A stretch of 64,000 bases of DNA from Chryseobacterium kimseyorum (GCF_025971945.1 NZ_JAPDHW010000005.1:1-64000); one strand, 5' to 3'. Shown: positions 34,278-43,245, numbered from the stretch's first letter. Notes: a model not told the origin generated them from the sequence alone. Translations and numbers: made by a program.

Positions 34278-34916
34278 ATGTTTCAAATACAGGCCTTCGT
34301 GTGCAACTTCGCAAGTGAAAATACCTACGTACTTTATAATGAAAATAAAAATGCCTGGCTGATCGATCCGGGAAATATGAACGAACAGGAAACCAAGGCT
34401 ATTAAAGGTTTCATCACTGAGAATGAACTGAAAGTTGAAAAAATTATTTTAACACATGCTCACATTGATCACATCTTAGGTCTGCAATGGGCATTTGACA
34501 CGTATAAAGTTCCTGTTACAATGCACCAGGATGATAAAGAAGTCCTGGATATGTTCCAGATCAGCGGAATGAGATTTGGATTTGAGCTAGATCACATAAA
34601 TGTTGATTTAGAATACATCAGTGAGGGCGACGAATTGGATTTTGACGGAAAAAAATTTAAAATCTATCACGTTCCGGGACATTCGCCAGGAAGCGTGGTG
34701 TATCATAATGAAACTCAGAAATTTATGATTTCCGGAGACGTTTTATTTGAAGGAAGCATTGGAAGAACTGATTTATACAAAGGAAACTATGAGCAACTCA
34801 TTAAAGGAATTATAACTAAACTTTTAATTCTGGATGAAGAAACGCAGGTATTCTCAGGACATGGAAATCCCACCAAGATCGGTTTTGAGAAACAGTATAA
34901 TCCTTTTCTTAAGTAA
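34278..34916 (+). CDS. Metallo-beta-lactamase-fold hydrolase (glyoxalase II-like)
   Basis: 212 aa. The metal-binding THAHIDH (HxHxDH) is at residues 60-66, a second ligand in YHVPGHSPGS, an aspartate in MISGDVLFEGSIGRTDL and a last histidine in VFSGHGNPT. Short members like this act on thioesters such as hydroxyacyl-glutathione or related thiols. The substrate here is unknown. Shares a bidirectional terminator with the convergent redoxin gene. Confidence 0.9.
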   Translation: MFQIQAFVCNFASENTYVLYNENKNAWLIDPGNMNEQETKAIKGFITENELKVEKIILTHAHIDHILGLQWAFDTYKVPVTMHQDDKEVLDMFQISGMRFGFELDHINVDLEYISEGDELDFDGKKFKIYHVPGHSPGSVVYHNETQKFMISGDVLFEGSIGRTDLYKGNYEQLIKGIITKLLILDEETQVFSGHGNPTKIGFEKQYNPFLK

Positions 34917-34938
34917 GAGTTCTAAAAATTTAAAGCAA

Positions 34939-34970
34939 AAAACCGCCAGATTTCTCTGGCGGTTTTTGTT
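34939..34970. terminator. Bidirectional terminator
   Basis: AAAACCGCCAGA/TCTGGCGGTTTT with TTTC loop, A-run on the left and T-run on the right, between convergent genes. Confidence 0.92.
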
Positions 34971-34988
34971 TATTATGAACGAAAATAT

Positions 34989-35543
34989 TTATTTCCACTT
35001 AATATTACAACCCATGCTCGGTCTCTGAATTTCTTCCTGTGGCTCACCGATTAAAAGATTTTCGAAAGCGATAATCAAATCTTCTCCAGTCACTTCTTTA
35101 TGATTTCCAGGTCTTGAATCGTCCATCTGACCTCTGTAAATTAAATCTAATTTATCATCGAAGAAAAAGAAATCCGGTGTGCAAGCCGCGTCATAAGCTT
35201 TAGCAATCGCCTGACTTTCGTCGTATAAATAAGGAAAGTCAAATTTTCTTTCAATCTGAAATTCAATCATTTTTTCCGAAGAGTCTGCAGGATATTTCTC
35301 TACATTATTTGAACTGATGGCGATAAATTCAATACCAGCCTCATTATAATCTTCATAAAGTTCCGTCAGTTTATCAATCACATGAAGCACAAACGGACAA
35401 TGATTGCACATAAAAATGATCAGTGTACCTTTTTCACCTTTCAAATCATCTAATGACTGAACTTCATTGCTTTTCGAAGGATTCGGAAGTTCAAAAAACG
35501 GTGCTTTCGTTCCTAGTGCCAACATATTTGAGGGAGTATTCAT
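34989..35543 (-). CDS. Thioredoxin-fold (peroxiredoxin-like) protein
   Basis: 184 aa from ATG 35543; an in-frame TTG at 35564 lies inside a TATCTTTG -7 box and is excluded. AhpC/TSA-type redoxin: APFFELPNPS near the N-terminus, IIFMCNHCPFVLHVIDKL with a CNHC redox pair, FIAISSNNVEKYPADS, and YDAACTPDFFFFD. Cytosolic. Probably a thiol-disulfide oxidoreductase; substrate unknown. Confidence 0.88.
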   Translation of the reverse strand: MNTPSNMLALGTKAPFFELPNPSKSNEVQSLDDLKGEKGTLIIFMCNHCPFVLHVIDKLTELYEDYNEAGIEFIAISSNNVEKYPADSSEKMIEFQIERKFDFPYLYDESQAIAKAYDAACTPDFFFFDDKLDLIYRGQMDDSRPGNHKEVTGEDLIIAFENLLIGEPQEEIQRPSMGCNIKWK

Positions 35544-35561
35544 ATCTTCTTTATTTAATGA

Positions 35562-35569
35562 CAAAGATA
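35562..35569 (-). promoter_or_regulatory. -7 box (TATCTTTG) of the redoxin gene
   Basis: Perfect TAnnTTTG on the minus strand, 18 bp ahead of ATG 35543. Confidence 0.55.
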
Positions 35570-35784
35570 AAGATTTCTTTTGTTATTCAGGAGACTGGCT
35601 TACCGATGGAAGTCGAAACTTTATACAATTTTTCAACCAAGAATGAGCCAATTGAGTGAGACTATGTAATGCATTTGTTTTTACAATAATATAAATGTGA
35701 CATGCTAAGTTCCTATCTACACTGCATTCAGCACAATTTATTCACTAGTAATCCAAAGCATTTACACTTAGACATGAAAATTGT

Positions 35785-35817
35785 TTTGGAACTTACCTAT
35801 AAATGTTTGTAGTTTTG
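35785..35817 (+). promoter_or_regulatory. Promoter of the tetR gene
   Basis: TTTG (35785-35788), 21 nt, TAGTTTTG (35810-35817), directly followed by the CTAACACTGTTAG operator, which would cover the transcription start. Confidence 0.6.
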
Positions 35818-35830
35818 CTAACACTGTTAG
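35818..35830. promoter_or_regulatory. TetR operator copy 1 (autoregulatory)
   Basis: Perfect 13-bp palindrome CTAACACTGTTAG between the -7 box and the tetR ATG (35843). Its 11-bp core recurs at 36459, 36582 and 36705. Confidence 0.75.
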
Positions 35831-35842
35831 TAAAATAAAATC

Positions 35843-36439
35843 ATGGGATTACATGAACGTCGTCAAAGAGAAAAGGAATCTATCCGTGCAAATATTTTGC
35901 AGGCTGCATTCACTTTGGCTAAAACTGACGGTTGGGCTTCACTTTCAATCCGTAAAATTGCGGATGCTATTGAGTACAGTGCGCCGGTAGTCTATGACCA
36001 TTTTGAAAACAAGGAAGCGATTCTTTATGAAATTTCTATCAATGGTTTTCATTGCCTGCAAACAGAATTATTGAAATCGAAGGAAAAGCACGAAACTCCG
36101 GAAGATCAGTTAACAGCAATCGTTGACGCGTACTGGAATTTTGCTTTTAAAAATAAAGAATATTATCAGTTAATGTTTGGCTTGGGAATGCAGTGCAGCG
36201 GAAAAGGGATGATGAAAGAAGAATTCTCATCGTTTCAGGACATGTTGTACGACTCTACTTTTGAAATTATTCAGAAGAAAGGTTCAAATCCTGATAATGC
36301 CTGTCACTCTTCACATGCTTTGTTTTCTGCAGTACACGGATTGATCTCAATTATGATGATGAGAAATGATGATATTCCTTCCACAATGAACAAAACAACT
36401 CTAGACGAAACCGTTTCAGCCTTTATTAAATCTTTGTAA
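35843..36439 (+). CDS. TetR/AcrR family repressor of the adjacent efflux operon
   Basis: 198 aa. The N-terminal helix-turn-helix is canonical (ANILQAAFTLAKTDGWASLS then IRKIADAIEYSAPVVYDHFE). The ligand-binding half (about 60-198) has YYQLMFGLGMQ and ends with the typical dimer helices (ALFSAVHGLISIMM). The palindrome overlapping its own start and repeated three times before the adaptor gene makes autoregulation plus repression of the RND operon the natural reading. The inducing ligand is unknown. Confidence 0.92.
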   Translation: MGLHERRQREKESIRANILQAAFTLAKTDGWASLSIRKIADAIEYSAPVVYDHFENKEAILYEISINGFHCLQTELLKSKEKHETPEDQLTAIVDAYWNFAFKNKEYYQLMFGLGMQCSGKGMMKEEFSSFQDMLYDSTFEIIQKKGSNPDNACHSSHALFSAVHGLISIMMMRNDDIPSTMNKTTLDETVSAFIKSL

Positions 36440-36458
36440 ATTTTTTTGTACTAAAAAT

Positions 36459-36470
36459 TAACACTGTTAG
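36459..36470. promoter_or_regulatory. TetR operator copy 2
   Basis: TAACACTGTTAG, 20 bp after the tetR stop. A TTTG 19 nt before its TAG end could be a -33 box, which would place the operator between the promoter boxes. Confidence 0.7.
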
Positions 36471-36581
36471 GAAAATTAACAACAAACAAATGCCTCTAAC
36501 TCAAGTAACCTAAAATAATACCCTTTTAAAATGAAACATAATTTCTTCACCTTAATTCTGGCAATACTATTTCCTTATCAT

Positions 36582-36593
36582 TAACACTGTTAG
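36582..36593. promoter_or_regulatory. TetR operator copy 3
   Basis: TAACACTGTTAG, exactly 123 bp after copy 2. No good -33 box is kept beside this copy. Confidence 0.7.
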
Positions 36594-36704
36594 TAAAAAT
36601 AACAATGTAATTATTTTAATCTCAATAAAATTTAAATACTGCTACCATGTAAATCGAAAAATAATCTTCACCTAACATTCTGTTATTTTTTTTGACTAGT
36701 TAAT

Positions 36705-36716
36705 TAACACTGTTAG
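36705..36716. promoter_or_regulatory. TetR operator copy 4, nearest the efflux genes
   Basis: TAACACTGTTAG, exactly 123 bp after copy 3 and 84 bp before the adaptor ATG. TTTG lies 19 nt before its TAGA end, as at copy 2. Confidence 0.72.
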
Positions 36717-36788
36717 AAAATATAACACAATCTTAATACAAAACAACATTATCTAACCTAACACTCCATTTAAAAAATAAAACTTACA

Positions 36789-37949
36789 ATGAAAACAACT
36801 GCAAAAGCAAAATTGATTGTACTTATATCAAGTATCATTCTTTTACAGAGTTGCACCAAAGCAGCAGAAGGCAACAATGCTGCTCCACCCACTCCGGCAT
36901 TGCCGGTATTTACCGTAACCTCAGCTCCAGCCACAATTTATCAGGAATTCCCGACCGCCTTGGAAGGAAAAAACAATGTTGAAATCAGATCACAGGTTGA
37001 CGGATATTTAGATAAAATTTACGTAGAAGAAGGCGCTTACGTGAGAGCCGGACAGCCTTTATTTAAAATAGATTCAAGAGCGTACGGTGAACAGATGAAT
37101 ATGGCCAATGCCAATCTACAGGTCGCCAATGCCAACATTCAAAAAGCGAAAGTAGAAGTAGACAGACTTCAGCCCTTAGTTGCTGCAAAAGTAGTTTCTG
37201 ATGTACAGTTAAGAACTGCAAAAGCCAATTACGCAGCGGCCGTAGCTGCAGGATCACAGGCCAAAGCTTCCGTTGGCGGTGCCAGAATCAACGTTGGATT
37301 TACCACAGTTACAGCGCCTGTCAGCGGTTACATCGGGAGAATTCCTCACAAAAAAGGAAGTCTGATTTCAAGAACAGATGCTGATCCGTTGACGATGCTT
37401 TCAGACATCAGTGAAATCTACGCTTACTTCTCGTTAAGTGAATTGGATTTCATCGGTTTCCAGAAAAAGTACGCCGGAGCAACCTTAAACGAAAAACTGA
37501 AAAATATGCCGATGGTAGATTTGGTCATCGCCGACAACAGCACCTATCCTGAAAAAGGAAAAATGAGCATTGTGGATGGACAGTTTGACAAAACCACAGG
37601 AGCCATCAGCGTTCGCGCAGTTTTCCCAAATCCGAACGGAACATTGAGAACAGGAAATACAGGAAGAGTCCGTATGCCTCAGTTATTTGCCAACACGTTG
37701 GTTATTCCGCAGGAAGCTACTTTCGAAATACAGGATAAAATCTACGTTTACGTCGTTGGAAAAGATAAAAAAGTAACCGGAAAACCAATCACCATCTCAG
37801 GAAAAACAGACAGCTATTACTTTATCTCTGAAGGACTGGTTGCAGGTGACCAAATTGTGTTCACAGGAATCGGAGCGTTGAAAGATGGTGTGATGATTCA
37901 GCCAAAAGCGATTTCTTCTGACAGTTTACTTAAAGCAAAACCATTGTAA
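36789..37949 (+). CDS. RND efflux periplasmic adaptor (AcrA/MexA type)
   Basis: 386 aa lipoprotein: signal with lipobox ISSIILLQSC. Barrel-sandwich hybrid halves flank a helical hairpin (GKNNVEIRSQVDGYLDKIYV; later TVTAPVSGYIGRIPHKKGSL), the hairpin being about residues 95-160. Beta-barrel and membrane-proximal domains follow (SVRAVFPNPNGTLRTGNTGR). It links the inner-membrane pump to the outer-membrane channel. First gene of the three-gene efflux operon under the operator array. Confidence 0.95.
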   Translation: MKTTAKAKLIVLISSIILLQSCTKAAEGNNAAPPTPALPVFTVTSAPATIYQEFPTALEGKNNVEIRSQVDGYLDKIYVEEGAYVRAGQPLFKIDSRAYGEQMNMANANLQVANANIQKAKVEVDRLQPLVAAKVVSDVQLRTAKANYAAAVAAGSQAKASVGGARINVGFTTVTAPVSGYIGRIPHKKGSLISRTDADPLTMLSDISEIYAYFSLSELDFIGFQKKYAGATLNEKLKNMPMVDLVIADNSTYPEKGKMSIVDGQFDKTTGAISVRAVFPNPNGTLRTGNTGRVRMPQLFANTLVIPQEATFEIQDKIYVYVVGKDKKVTGKPITISGKTDSYYFISEGLVAGDQIVFTGIGALKDGVMIQPKAISSDSLLKAKPL

Positions 37950-38067
37950 AACAGCTTTTTGCTTCTGGCTTTCAATTCAATATTAAATAATATTATTTCT
38001 GCAGCAGTATTTTTTTAGCCAGTGGCCAAAAGCTAATCGCTAATAGCAACTTAAAATTAAACTTCTT

Positions 38068-41000
38068 ATGTTAAAAAAATTCATAGATAGACCGGTACTT
38101 TCTACGGTTATCTCCATTATACTATTGCTGTTGGGAGCGATGTCGGTTTTTAACCTGCCGATTACGCTGTTTCCCGATATTGCACCGCCGAGCGTTCAGG
38201 TGACGGCATTTTATCCGGGAGCGAATGCAGAAGTTGTTGCCCGCTCCGTGGCTGTTCCTATTGAAGAAGCGGTGAACGGTGTTGAGAACATGACGTACAT
38301 GACCTCAAATTCTAGTAACGACGGATCCATGACGTTAAGTGTGTTTTTCAAACAGGGTTCAGATCCGGACAACGCAGCGGTGAATGTTCAGAACCGTGTT
38401 TCCAAAGCGATGAGTCAGCTTCCGCAGGAGGTTGTACAGGCGGGAATTTCCACGCAGAAAGTTCAGAACAGTATGATTATGTTTATGGGATTATCAAGTG
38501 ACGATCCAAAACAATATGACGAACTTTTCTTACAGAATTATCTGAAAATCAACGTAATTCCTCAAATACAACGTATTCCGGGAGTTGCTCAGGCTCAGGT
38601 CTTCGGAACGAGAGATTATTCCATGAGACTTTGGCTGAAGCCAGACCGTTTGGCAGCCAACAATCTTTCTCCACAGGAAGTTTTGGCAGCAGTAAAAGAT
38701 CACAATCTTGAAGCAGCACCGGGACGTCTTGGACAGGGAAGCAAGGAAACTTACGAATATATCTTAAAGTATAAAGGTAAATTAAACAAAAATGCAGACT
38801 ACGAAAACATCGCCATCAAATCAAACAGTGACGGTTCGTTTTTAAGATTAAAAGATGTTGCGAGAGTAGAATTCGGTTCTTACACCTACACCGCAGCCAA
38901 CAGAATGGACGGTAAACCTGTTGCAGGTTTTGCCATTTTACAGACAGCAGGTTCCAATGCAAATGAAATTTTAACTGCTATTGAAAAGCAGATTGAAGAA
39001 ATGAAAACTACCTTACCTAAAGGAGTTGAGCCTATCATTATGTACAATTCGAAAGACTTTTTGGATGCGTCAATTCATCAGGTTGTAGAAACACTGGTCA
39101 TTGCATTTATTCTCGTTTTTATTGTGGTGTATATTTTTCTTCAGGATTTCAGGTCTACATTAATTCCAGCGATTGCAGTTCCGGTGGCGATTGTCGGCAC
39201 ATTTTTCTTCCTGCAGATGTTTGGTTTCAGTATCAACATGTTGACATTGTTTGCATTGGTTTTAGCCATCGGAATTGTGGTGGATGATGCGATTGTCGTT
39301 GTGGAAGCCGTCCATTCAAAAATGGAACAGACAGGAATGCCGGTCGAGCAGGCAACCACAAATTCAATGAGCGAAATTTCAGGAGCGATTATTTCGATTA
39401 CGCTGGTGATGTGTGCGGTGTTTATTCCGGTTGGTTTTATGCAGGGTCCGGCGGGAGTTTTCTACAGACAGTTTGCCTTTACTTTGGTGATCGCGATTCT
39501 AATTTCAGCGGTTAATGCATTGACATTGAGTCCGGCGTTATGTGCTTTATTATTGAATGATCCTCAGGGAGAACACGGTGAACATGGTCAGAAAAAAGGT
39601 TTTGGAGCGAAGTTTTTTAATGCTTTTAACAAAAGCTTTAACAACATGACCAGAAAGTATATTTACAGCCTTAAATTTTTAATTAAAAATAAATGGGTTG
39701 CCGTTACAGGTCTTGCATTGATCACAGCGGCAAGTGTTTTCTTAATCAATAAAGCTCCGACAGGATTTATTCCAACAGAAGATCAGGGATTTGTTCTGTA
39801 TGCCGTAAATACGCCTCCCGGAAGTTCATTAGACAGAACCCACAGAGCGACTGAACAGATTGATAAAATTATCAACGGTGAGAAAGCCAAAAATCACCTT
39901 TGGGTTGCCGACGGAATGAATTTCATCAGTAATTCCAATGCTTCTCCGTATGCTGCAGGTTTTATTAAGCTTAAAGACTTTGAAGACCGTGGCGAAGTGA
40001 AAGATCCAGATCAGATTGCAGCAGCCCTGACAGGAAAAGTAGCTCAGGTAAAAGACGCCAACGCATTCTTCTTCAACTTCCCGACAGTACAGGGTTTTGG
40101 TAACGTTTCAGGGTTTGAATTTATGCTTCAGGATAAAACGAACGGCTCTTTTGAACAGTTGGGAACCACTACTCAGACATTTATCGGAGAATTGATGAAA
40201 CGTCCGGAAATTGCTTTCGCATTTACAACGTACGCAGCAGGAAATCCTCAGTACACGATTGATGTGGATACCGATAAAGCCAATCAGCTCGGAGTTTCAG
40301 TCACTGAACTGATGCAGACGATGCAGATTTATTATGGAAGCAGCTTCGTTTCAGATTTCAACAGATTCGGGAAATACTACAGAGTAATGGCTCAGGCAGA
40401 TATTGCTTACCGTAACGATGCAGATTCAATGGAAGGAATTTATGTTAAAAATAAAACCGGAGAAATGGTTCCTGTAAAGACTTTGGTTACTTTAAAAAGA
40501 ACTTTCGGACCGGAAACGGTGTCAAGAAACAACTTATTCAACGCCGTGACCATCAACGGAACTCCGAAACCTGGTTACAGTACTGGAGATGCCATCAAAG
40601 CGGTAGAGGAAGTTGCCCAAAAATCACTTCCTCGTGGATACGGTTATGAATGGACAGGAATTACCCGTGAAGAAATCAAAACCGGCGGACAGACTGCTTT
40701 TGTATTTATGTTAAGTATTTTGTTTGTGTATTTCCTATTGGCAGCTCAGTATGAAAGTTACATTCTCCCGTTTGCGGTTATTTTGACCATTCCAACAGGG
40801 ATTTTCGGAGTATTTGCTTTCACAGGATTGGCTGGAATTGATAATAACATTTACGTACAAGTTGGTTTAATCATGCTCGTCGGATTGTTAGCGAAAAATG
40901 CGATTCTGATTGTCGAGTTTGCCGTTCAAAGAAGAAAAGTAGGGAAATCATTGATTGAATCGGCACTTCAGGCTTCAAGATTACGTCTGAGACCAATCTT

Positions 41001-41250
41001 AATGACTTCATTTGCTTTCATTATTGGTATGTTACCATTGGTTTGGACGCAAGGTGCCGCAGCAAAAGGAAATCACTCCATTGGAATCAGTACCGTTGGC
41101 GGAATGTTTACAGGAGTTGTCTTTGGGATTTTCATTATTCCGGTGATGTACGTCATCTTCCAGTATTTACATGAAAAAATGCCGAGCAGAAAGACTAAAA
41201 GACTTCAAAGACAAAAACTGGAAGAAGAACTTTTAGCATCAGCACATTAA
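38068..41250 (+). CDS. RND multidrug efflux permease (AcrB/HAE1 type)
   Basis: 1060 aa, full length. MLKKFIDRPVLSTVISIILL is the first membrane helix. Two large periplasmic loops and twelve membrane helices follow. Helix 4 has the proton-relay aspartates (IGIVVDDAIVVVEAVHSKME) and its partner region is near GLLAKNAILIVEFAVQRRK. LPQEVVQAGISTQK and the C-terminal AAKGNHSIGISTVGGMFTG are standard. A proton-driven exporter of hydrophobic compounds. A 118-bp spacer with an imperfect inverted repeat (about 37951-38028) precedes it. Confidence 0.96.
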   Translation: MLKKFIDRPVLSTVISIILLLLGAMSVFNLPITLFPDIAPPSVQVTAFYPGANAEVVARSVAVPIEEAVNGVENMTYMTSNSSNDGSMTLSVFFKQGSDPDNAAVNVQNRVSKAMSQLPQEVVQAGISTQKVQNSMIMFMGLSSDDPKQYDELFLQNYLKINVIPQIQRIPGVAQAQVFGTRDYSMRLWLKPDRLAANNLSPQEVLAAVKDHNLEAAPGRLGQGSKETYEYILKYKGKLNKNADYENIAIKSNSDGSFLRLKDVARVEFGSYTYTAANRMDGKPVAGFAILQTAGSNANEILTAIEKQIEEMKTTLPKGVEPIIMYNSKDFLDASIHQVVETLVIAFILVFIVVYIFLQDFRSTLIPAIAVPVAIVGTFFFLQMFGFSINMLTLFALVLAIGIVVDDAIVVVEAVHSKMEQTGMPVEQATTNSMSEISGAIISITLVMCAVFIPVGFMQGPAGVFYRQFAFTLVIAILISAVNALTLSPALCALLLNDPQGEHGEHGQKKGFGAKFFNAFNKSFNNMTRKYIYSLKFLIKNKWVAVTGLALITAASVFLINKAPTGFIPTEDQGFVLYAVNTPPGSSLDRTHRATEQIDKIINGEKAKNHLWVADGMNFISNSNASPYAAGFIKLKDFEDRGEVKDPDQIAAALTGKVAQVKDANAFFFNFPTVQGFGNVSGFEFMLQDKTNGSFEQLGTTTQTFIGELMKRPEIAFAFTTYAAGNPQYTIDVDTDKANQLGVSVTELMQTMQIYYGSSFVSDFNRFGKYYRVMAQADIAYRNDADSMEGIYVKNKTGEMVPVKTLVTLKRTFGPETVSRNNLFNAVTINGTPKPGYSTGDAIKAVEEVAQKSLPRGYGYEWTGITREEIKTGGQTAFVFMLSILFVYFLLAAQYESYILPFAVILTIPTGIFGVFAFTGLAGIDNNIYVQVGLIMLVGLLAKNAILIVEFAVQRRKVGKSLIESALQASRLRLRPILMTSFAFIIGMLPLVWTQGAAAKGNHSIGISTVGGMFTGVVFGIFIIPVMYVIFQYLHEKMPSRKTKRLQRQKLEEELLASAH

Positions 41251-41285
41251 TAATAAATGATTAACAAAACTTTGAGATTTTTTTT

Positions 41286-41412
41286 TACCACAAAAGTCAC
41301 AAAAGATTTACACACCTTTTATTTAAGTTAAAATGTTTGAAAATAAAAGAACATATAAGTTTTCTTAAAACTCTAAAATCTGTGAAAATCTGTGCGATCT
41401 GTGGGAAAGTAA
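41286..41412. repeat. Long imperfect inverted repeat upstream of the tolC-like gene
   Basis: The left arm (ACCACAAAAGTCACAAAAGA near 41286-41306, then TTTACACA) and the right arm (ATCTGTGAAAATCTGTGCGA near 41379-41398, then TCTGTGGGA) pair imperfectly over about 30 bases. Noncoding intergenic element. Confidence 0.4.
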
Positions 41413-41489
41413 AAGCAAAATATTTTCTCCTACTAAAGACAGTTTTGCTTACCACTCAAAGTTTTGTGATCATTTTAAATAACCTATTT

Positions 41490-42902
41490 ATGAAACGAGT
41501 AAAAAATATAATCATCGCTTTTGGGATTGCATTAGGTGCAGTTTCCTGTGTGCCGAAACTGGCCTATCAGGAAGCTAAACCGCAACTTCCCGAAACATTC
41601 AAATACACCGCAACCGCCGACACAGCAAGTGTTGCCAACCTTCAGTGGAAACAGTTTTTCAATGATCCGATTTTACAGGATTTGATTGAAAAAGGAATTA
41701 AAAATAATTACGATTTACAGATTGCCTTGAAACAGGTCGCTTCCTCACAGGAAAGACTGAAGCAGGCAAAATATCTTCAGTATCCTGATATTGGTTTCGG
41801 AGTTTCTGCGCAGATTTCAAAACCTTCTAAGAACAGTATGAATGGGCAGAGCTTAAATTTATTTTTAGGTCAGAGTCATGTTGAAGATTATAATGCTGCA
41901 TTCAATTTATCCTGGGAAGCAGATATTTGGGGTAAAATAAAAAACCAGCAGGAAGTTTCAAAAATCCAGTATCTGCAGACTTATGAAGCGACTAAAGCAA
42001 TTCAGACACAAGTTGTTGCAGCAATTGCTCAGGGTTATTACAATCTGTTGATGCTCGACAAACAACTGCAGATTGCAAAATCAAATTTAGAATTAAGCAC
42101 TAACACGCTTTCTTTAACGGAAAAATTGTGGCAAAGCGGCGATACAACTTCATTGGGAGTTCAGCAGGCGACTGCTCAAAAGCAATCGACAGAACTTTTG
42201 ATCACTCAACTGGAACAGAATATTGCGATTCAGGAAAATGCGCTGAGTATTTTGGTGGGTGAAAATCCAAATAAAGTTGACAGAACCATTGAAATGTCTG
42301 ATACGTCTTTACCACAGGACATTTCAGCTGGACTTCCTGCAGCGATGGTGAGTCGCCGTCCGGATGTCCGTCAGCAGGAATTGGTTTTATTGGAATCTAA
42401 TTCAATCGTAGGAATTGCTCAGGCAAATATGTATCCTTCATTGAAAATCACGGCTGCCGGTGGTGTAAATTCTTTTAAAATTGACAACTGGTTTTCAATT
42501 CCGGCATCACTGTTCGGTTCTGTTTTAGGCGGATTGACTCAGCCAATTTTCCAGAAAAGACAGTTGAAAACTGATTTAAATGTTGCTAAAATTCAGAGAG
42601 AGAAAAACGTTCTGGCATTCCGTCAGTCTGTTTTGAATGCAGTAGGCGAAGTTTCTGACGCATTGGTTTCCAACGAAAGTTTGAAAGTTCAGGAACAAAA
42701 AGCCAGCGAACAGGTAACAACATTAAAAAACGGAATCAAAAGTGCCGAAATGCTCTACAAAGGCGGCATGGCAAATTACTTAGAAGTGATTACCGCTCAG
42801 GGAAATTCTCTGCAGGCTGAACTGAATCTCGCGTCTGTAAAAAGACAGAGATTGAGTAGCATTGTAGATTTGTACCGGGCTTTAGGTGGCGGATGGAAGT
42901 AG
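41490..42902 (+). CDS. RND efflux outer-membrane channel lipoprotein (TolC/OprM type)
   Basis: 470 aa from ATG 41490 (MKRVKNIIIAFGIALGAVSC), a lipoprotein signal; the frame is open 153 bp further but covers the repeat element. Two outer-membrane efflux protein repeats are present, with IKNNYDLQIALKQVASSQER, WEADIWGKIKNQ, AAMVSRRPDVRQQELVLLES and AEMLYKGGMANYLEVITAQG. It completes the tripartite pump. A terminator follows at 42926. Confidence 0.95.
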   Translation: MKRVKNIIIAFGIALGAVSCVPKLAYQEAKPQLPETFKYTATADTASVANLQWKQFFNDPILQDLIEKGIKNNYDLQIALKQVASSQERLKQAKYLQYPDIGFGVSAQISKPSKNSMNGQSLNLFLGQSHVEDYNAAFNLSWEADIWGKIKNQQEVSKIQYLQTYEATKAIQTQVVAAIAQGYYNLLMLDKQLQIAKSNLELSTNTLSLTEKLWQSGDTTSLGVQQATAQKQSTELLITQLEQNIAIQENALSILVGENPNKVDRTIEMSDTSLPQDISAGLPAAMVSRRPDVRQQELVLLESNSIVGIAQANMYPSLKITAAGGVNSFKIDNWFSIPASLFGSVLGGLTQPIFQKRQLKTDLNVAKIQREKNVLAFRQSVLNAVGEVSDALVSNESLKVQEQKASEQVTTLKNGIKSAEMLYKGGMANYLEVITAQGNSLQAELNLASVKRQRLSSIVDLYRALGGGWK

Positions 42903-42925
42903 TAAATTAATTATATTGTTTGAAG

Positions 42926-42951
42926 TGCGGTCTTAAGGGATCGCATTTTTT
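42926..42951 (+). terminator. Terminator of the efflux operon
   Basis: TGCGGTC/GATCGCA stem (one G-U) with a 6-nt loop, then T6. Confidence 0.8.
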
Positions 42952-43245
42952 GTTTTATTAATTTTAAAAATTCCTTTTGTCATTCAGAGCGAAACGCAGT
43001 GGAGCGTGGAATCTAGACTTTATTTGTAGAGTTTTGTTAAATGCGTTGCTGAAATTTTTTCAGAATGACAAATGCGCGCTATTTTTTAACGCAAAGTTTT
43101 AATCAACAGATATGTAATTTTAAGAGAGTAAAGATTGCAACAAGTTGCTTAAGCGGACGCTTCATAAGAATCAAATTTATTGATTCCATTCTTTGCCCCC
43201 TAAAAATATTCAAAATAAAAATAAATCTTTGCGTTTAAAAACGCT
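42952..43245. other. Intergenic region between the efflux operon and miaA
   Basis: About 290 bp with no gene. It holds the palindromic element at 42976-43072 and a GCGTTTAAAAACGC palindrome just after the miaA stop (minus strand), possibly a weak terminator. Confidence 0.5.
42976..43072. mobile_element. MITE/REP-like element with terminal inverted repeats
   Basis: 97 bp bounded by TTTGTCATTC (42976-42985) and GAATGACAAA (43063-43072), with interior direct-repeat-like GAGCGAAACGCAGTGGAGCG. It has no coding capacity. The layout suggests a small non-autonomous element or dispersed intergenic repeat. Confidence 0.5.

Larger units (their letters stand above)
36459..36788 (+). repeat. Degenerate 123-bp tandem repeat carrying three operators
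   Basis: The operator core begins at 36459, 36582 and 36705, spacing 123 bp both times. Flanks also match: after each core comes AG-n-AAAA-nn-TAACA, and units 1 and 2 share TCTTCACCT followed by ATTCTG before the next operator. The third unit runs into the adaptor start at 36789. Unit 1 contains a mini-frame at 36531 (MKHNFFTLILAILFPYH) that looks like the start of a signal peptide and stops at the next operator. A spaced variant TAACATTCTGTTA lies at 36673. Confidence 0.7.

Noticed and set aside
35544..35564. TTG start of the redoxin gene
   Set aside because: The codon lies within the -7 box (35569-35562), so it would not be transcribed properly; ATG 35543 is preferred.
35423..35659. 78-residue plus-strand frame over the redoxin gene
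   Set aside because: Antisense shadow of a clear gene, without any domain.
43187..43245. GCGTTTAAAAACGC palindrome as a repressor site
   Set aside because: It sits just after the miaA stop and has A/T runs; a weak terminator is the simpler explanation.
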